DNA of 22,327 bases from Scenedesmus sp. ARA3 (Eukaryota; Chlorophyta; Chlorophyceae; Sphaeropleales; Scenedesmaceae): positions 1-22,327 of the forward strand of contig RWJK01001102.1 of assembly GCA_004335835.1 (NCBI GenBank), written 5' to 3'. Positions within the stretch are counted from its first letter, which is position 1, and every line of letters starts with the position of its first letter. Position numbers and translations under genes: made by a program. Shown piece by piece: positions 17,664 through 22,327 of this stretch. The notes under the pieces are model-generated. The model saw only the letters and a list, made by a program, of their open reading frames with translations. It was not told the DNA's origin and searched no databases.

Positions 17664-18985
17664 ATGAGCAGCATGCGGCGCCGCTCAGCTAGCCGCTCCA
17701 CGCCAGAGCTGCTGCTGCCAGCTGCAGACGCAGCAGCAGCAGCAGCAGCAGCAGGCATGGGGAGCACAGCAGGCAAGACCTTGCCCCCAAAAGACCCCAG
17801 CAGCAGCATGCGCCGCACACGCAGCAGCAGCACCCCAACCGCAGCACAGCAGCAGGAGACAGCAGCAGCAGCAGCTGACTCAGCAAGCAAGCAGCAGGCG
17901 CAGCTGCAGGTGCAGCTGCAGCGGGGCCCTTCTGTAGCAAGCGTAGTGACGCCATCTCTGCAGGAGGGCCCGAGAGTGCTGCCGCCTGCTTTGTCACTCG
18001 GTGCTCGCACCCGCACAGTGACCAGCAGGAGCACCACTCTGCCAGCAGCAGCAGCAGCCTCCACAGAAGATCTGGATGCAGCGGCAGCAGCGGCAGCAAC
18101 AGCAGTAGCAGCAGCAGACGCGCAGCCAGCTGGTGGCAGGAGCAGCAGCAAGCCGCCGCGGAGGCCTAGCCGTGCTGCTGCTGCTAAAGTTGCTGCTGCC
18201 AAGAGTTACGCTGAGTCATCTGCCAGTGAGGAAGGCAGCGCAAGCGAGGGTGAGCAAGCAGCAGCAGCAGCAGCAGCAGCAGGGCCAGCTGCAGCTGTCG
18301 GCTTGCTTGATAGTGATGGGGAGGGTGATGATTTCATGCCTCCTTCAGGGAGACCGCTGCGAGTCATGCCGCAGCAGCAAAAGCAGCAGCAGCAGCGCCG
18401 ACGCAGCAGAGCAGCAGCAGCTGCTGCTGCTGGCAGTGATGGAGCCTTAGAGCTGCCTGGCACACCGACACACATGGCAGCAGCGGCAGCTGCTGATACA
18501 GCTGATGCGTCTGCTGCTGCCGCAGGTGCTGCTGCTGCAGCAGAAGCTACAGCAGGCAAGGGGAGGAGCCGCAGCTCTAGCCGCCCACGCAGATCAGCCA
18601 CACCTGCAGCAGCAGCAGCAGCGTCATCTGGCAGTGATGTAGTGCTGGTGACCGAGGTGGCAGCAGCAGCAGCAGCAGCAGGTGATGCTGATGCTGATGA
18701 CGTGCAGGTGGTTGGTGAGTCACCTGCACCCAAGCGGCGGCGGAGGGCTGGCAGCAGCAGCAGCAGCGGCAGCGGCTTCCCATCTTTTGTTGCTGCTGAT
18801 GCCTTTGATGGCTCTATGCCCGGGTTTGAGTTCAGGCAGGAAGGCAGTTGGGGCAGTGGCTACTACTGCACAGAGGCAGATCAAGGCGCTGCTGCAGCAG
18901 CAGCAGCTGCTGAGGCGCCTAGCAGTGGCAGGGGCAGGGGCAGGGGTTGTGGCAGGGGTAGGGGTAGGGGTGGAGGTGACCGCGG

Positions 18986-19023
<38 letters not shown>

Positions 19024-20674
19024 ATGGCAGTGCTGAGGCAGCAGCTGAGCCAGCTGCAAAGCCCAAGCGGGTCAGGAAGAAGAAGGCAGCAGCAGCAGCA
19101 GCAAACTCTGAGGAGCCAGAGGCTGCTGCTGCTGCTGATGATGATGAGGGCAATGTCTGGGGTCCTTTTGGTGTTGAAGGGGAGCCTGAGGCGGCTGTAG
19201 ATGAAGACCCAGATGTGACCGCACTGCAGGTGAGAGGCGGTGCTAGCCGTTGACAGAGAACTCACAACTTTGCATGTAAGACTGCAAAATGTTGTGACTA
19301 GACTGGTGGATGCATGCTGAGGGTTGTACGGCACATGCACGTGTAGGTCACCTAGCAGCAGCAGCAGATGGTGGTTGGCTGCTGCTGCACAGCACTCCTG
19401 TGATTGACTCAGCAGCATCGACACCTGCAAGCAACAGCCGCAGCCCAGCTGATGAATCATCACACGGCATGGTCAGGTTGCATCTATCCGGACACTCTTG
19501 TAAGCGCAGTAGTTTGTCTGCTTTGTTCCGCATGCCCCGTACATCTACCTGCTGCTGCTGCTGCCGCTCCTACTGCAGGAGTGCACTGACGTGGCGGAGC
19601 CCGCGCCTGAGGTGCTGCTGCCGCTGCTGCCCTTCCAGAAGCAGTTCCTGGCCTGGGGCCTTAAGCAGGTGCGGGGTGCTGCTGCTGCTACTGCTGCGGC
19701 AGCTGCGGCTCAGGCTGCTCATTCATTGGATAGTATGTGCACCTTGTACACGAGATATCGCATGTGCGTTGCATGGGCCCCATTTGTGGCGGCATTCTAG
19801 CAGATGATTGGCATGGGCAAGACCATCCTGGCCATCAGCCTCATGATGAGTCACCTTGCCACTTTGCACATATATAATACTTTGTAACACTCTCATAACA
19901 TCTCAATGCTGCAGGAGCTGGGTCCTATCCGTGGCGGCATTCTAGCAGATGAGATGGGCATGGGCAAGACCATCCAGGCCATCAGCCTTATGATGAGTCC
20001 TAAGGATGACTGTTATATCTTGCAATGTGACATGTTGTGTAACACTTGGATTGCTGCAGGAGCTGGGCCCCATCCGTGGTGGCATTCTAGCAGATGATTG
20101 GCATGGGCAAGACCATCCTGGCCATCAGCCTCATGATGAGTCACCTTGCCACTTTGCAATTATAAATACTTTGCAACACTCTTATAACATCTCAATGCTG
20201 CAGGAGCTGGGCCCCATTCGTGGTGGCATCCTAGCAGATGAGATGGGCATGGGCAAGACCATCCAAGCCATCAGCCTCATGATGAGTCACCGCATCGATG
20301 GTGATATCCCGCGCATCCTCACAGCAGCAGAGGCAGCGGCAGCGGCAGCAGCAGCAGCGTCACCAGCCAAGCCGGCTGCAGCTGCAGCTGGCGCTGCGCT
20401 CAAGATCAGCCTGCGTGGCACTACTGCTGGCCCTGCAGCTGCTGACGATGACAATGCAGATGCACAGCAGGATGCAGTTCAGGCAGATGACAAGGCAGCA
20501 GCAGGTGAAGCTGCTGCAGGCAGTCTCAGAGCAGCAGCGGCCGCACCAGCTGCTGCTGGCAGCAGCCCAACGCCTGCTCTGACCCCCGCTGTTGCTGCGC
20601 TTGCCAAGCACGGCTCCTGCTGCCACAAGGGAGGGCCCAAGAGCAGCAGCAAGGCCAAGGCCAAGGGCAAAGAT

Positions 20675-20712
<38 letters not shown>

Positions 20713-22327
20713 TGCTGGCGGTGAAGCGGGCGCTGCGTGCCATGAGGCGCAGCAGCAGGAGGAGGATGCCAAAGGCTATTGTAAGGCTACGCTGGTGATC
20801 TGCCCAGTGGTGGCTGTTATTCAGTGGCGGCAGGAGATTGCGCGCTACACCGCACCAGGCAGTGTGAAGGTAGGTGCAGCGGCTGCATGCATGCATGTAC
20901 AATGTGCAGCACACCCGCATTACGGAGCATCAACATCGTGCAGTAGGCCAACTTTCCCGCATAATCAGCAGAGGCAGCCCAGACAGTGGACTAATGTTAG
21001 ATTTTCTGCTTTGTGATTCAACCTCTGCAGCATCATTAGGCTTCAGCCCCTGGAGTTACTTGATGATGTACGCTGACTCTGTCGCCACTTCTGCTGCTAC
21101 CGCCGCAGGTGGTGCTGTACCACGGCGCCAAGCGCGGGTCCATCAGCCCTGATGAGCTTGCTGCTGCTGACGTGGTGCTGACCACCTACAGCACCATTGA
21201 GAACGACTTCAGGCGCACCATGATGCCCGCCAAGGTGCCCTGCAGGTGAGTACATGTGTGATGATCATGATGGGCAGCGCCGGGCTTGTGGCGGCTTGTC
21301 AGCGAGGACAGTGTGCATGGTGGATACGGCGGCTATTTGGCAGATAATGATGCGTGCATGCACATCAGCGACCCACTGCGACTATGTAAACACATCTGTT
21401 GCGCATATTCTCCTTGCAAGGCCTCTCACCTGCTCCAAGCACAAACCCAACCACAAACGCTGCTTCTTGCCTGCTAATGCTGCAGCTACTGTGGCAAGAA
21501 GTTCCTGCCGGCCAAGCTGCCCGTGCATCTGCGCTTCTTTTGTGGGCCTGACGCACACAAGAGCGAGGCGCTGGCCAAGCAGCAGAAGAAGCGCAAGGGC
21601 CTGGGGCAGCAGCAGCAGCAGCAGGTGGCAGCAGCAGAAGAGGAAGAGGAGGTGGAAGAGGAGGCAATGAGCACAGAGGAGGAGGAGGAGGAGCAGGGTA
21701 AGTGTTGCTGGTGATGATGACAAGTTGCTGCTGCTGCTGCTGCTGCCCTCGTTGCTGGTGACAATGACAAGTTGCTGCTGTTGCTGCCGCTGCTGTTGTC
21801 GCTGGTGGTATACGTGCTGGCTGTGCCACATTTAGGAGCAGACAAGTCTTTTTGACATTTTCAACATCGTGTTGGGCTGTTACCTGCAACAAATGGTGTT
21901 TTCATGCCGTTTTTCTTCCGCCGCTGTGCGTGCAATTGTTGTACTGCAGCGCCCAAGCGCCGCAAGGTAGCAGGTGGCCGCGCTGGCAGCATCACCAGCA
22001 GCAGGGGCAGGGGCAAGAGCAGCAGCAGCAGCAAGCCTGCCGCGCGGCGCCGCAGCGCGAGTGCTGCTGCCGCTGCTGCTGCTGGCTCTGACGATGACTC
22101 TGGAGATGACTACAACCCAGCAGCAGAGGAGGAGCAGGAGTCTGAAAATGCAGATGAGGCTGCTGCTGCTGCTGCTGACTCGTCATCATCTGATGACGAT
22201 GATGATGCAGGGCGTGGCAAGAAGGCGGTCGGGCGCGGCGGCAGCAGCAGCAAGCGCGGCAAGAGCCGTGGCAGCAGCAAGAGCAAGGGCAAGGTCAGCA
22301 ACAGCAGCGAGGATGAGGAGGAAGCAG
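17664..22327 (+). CDS. RAD16-like SNF2-family DNA repair ATPase (N-terminal part, cut by the window edge)
   Basis: Member of the Rad5/Rad16 group of SNF2 ATPases, which act on chromatin in global-genome nucleotide excision repair. Exons: 17664-19229, 19579-19668, 20204-20869, 21109-21245, 21486-21697, 21950 to the edge; joins keep frame; at least 1016 aa. Exon 1 (522 aa) is disordered, Ala/Ser-rich and acidic, with basic patches PKRRRRAG (~357) and KPKRVRKKK (~465) and a GRGRGRG tract (~421), fitting a nuclear chromatin protein. Q-like motif [11 protein letters not shown] (~537); motif I DEMGMGKT (564-571); motif Ia [12 protein letters not shown] (749-760); [12 protein letters not shown] in exon 4. 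A zinc-binding C-x2-C-x11-H-x4-C (Cys819, Cys822, His834, Cys839; [19 protein letters not shown]) is typical of plant-type RAD16. Exon 6 starts APKRRKV, NLS-like. The DEAH box, RING finger and C-terminal helicase lobe would lie beyond the window. Motifs I and Ia are separated by an Ala-rich insertion of about 170 residues. The first in-frame ATG is at 17664. Confidence 0.88.
19766..20290 (+). repeat. Acceptor echo array of RAD16-like exon 3 (four copies of the Walker A exon start, 145-bp unit)
   Basis: The exon 3 start ([20 protein letters not shown]) with the ATGCTGCAG-type acceptor recurs. The shared CAGATGA sits at 19801, 19946, 20091 and 20235, spacings 145, 145 and 144 bp. Copies 1 and 3 share a deletion (CAGATGATTGGCATGG) that destroys the frame of motif I, and share the same downstream intron text (TCACCTTGCCACTTTGCA). 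Copies 2 and 4 have intact motif I. This is an ABAB arrangement with a ~290-bp dimer. Copy 4 continues into HRIDGD and is the real exon. Copy 1 lacks the acceptor. Confidence 0.92.
21700..21800 (+). repeat. Short tandem repeat in RAD16-like intron 5
   Basis: GTTGCTGGTGA(T/C) plus ATGACAAGTTGCTGCTG is repeated two to three times directly after the donor GTAAGT at 21698, with intervening CTG triplets. It again overlaps the intron start but not recognisable exon sequence. Confidence 0.6.

Noticed and set aside
17402..18202. 266-codon frame on the minus strand over RAD16-like exon 1
   Set aside because: It is the shadow of CAG-rich coding sequence read on the opposite strand (poly-Leu/Ala/Cys). 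The + frame joins in phase to recognisable helicase exons.

Overview
The window reads as nuclear DNA of a green alga (Chlorophyta, core Chlorophyceae such as Scenedesmaceae or Chlamydomonadales; the family is an inference). The evidence is intron-dense genes with GT-AG introns of roughly 140 to 1330 nt, a GC-rich coding strand saturated with CAG/CTG triplet runs that encode poly-Ala, poly-Gln and poly-Ser, TGTAA-type 3' end signals, a eukaryotic tRNA with internal A and B boxes, and protein sequences closest to plant and algal families as I know them.

Layout: 1-1065 is non-coding upstream sequence. 1066-9025 (+) is a 14-exon gene for the PP2A B''-type regulatory subunit (EF-hand protein, about 644 aa). 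9026-13295 holds a repetitive 3' flank and then about 3.6 kb with no gene I can support. 13296-13369 (+) is a tRNA-Ile(UAU). 13529-16745 (-) is a 5-exon gene for mitochondrial ribosomal protein uS5 (about 382 aa). 16746-17663 is a divergent promoter region with an E2F-like site. 17664 to the right edge (+) is the first part (at least 1016 aa, six exons) of a RAD16-like SNF2-family DNA repair ATPase that runs out of the window. All exon joins were derived by hand and keep frame throughout.

The most striking feature is shared by the three unrelated protein genes. Many exon-intron junctions are accompanied by one to four tandem partial copies ('echoes') of the same junction. Acceptor junctions (intron end plus the first part of the exon) are echoed upstream of the real exon. 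Donor junctions (last part of the exon plus the start of the intron) are echoed downstream. Spacings are mostly 92-150 bp. Some echoes keep an open reading frame into the real exon (114, 150, 144 and 246 bp offsets) or form 75-nt phase 0/0 mini-exons. Two arrays show an ABAB dimer (higher-order) structure. The introns therefore look largely built from tandem splice-site duplications, which gives these genes many candidate alternative splice sites. A second notable structure is a 73-bp-arm, 7-nt-loop hairpin in intron 10 of the PP2A gene that resembles a microRNA precursor.

The three genes are not obviously one pathway: phosphatase targeting with calcium sensing, mitochondrial translation, and global-genome excision repair. 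The uS5m and RAD16-like genes are head to head and may share a promoter.
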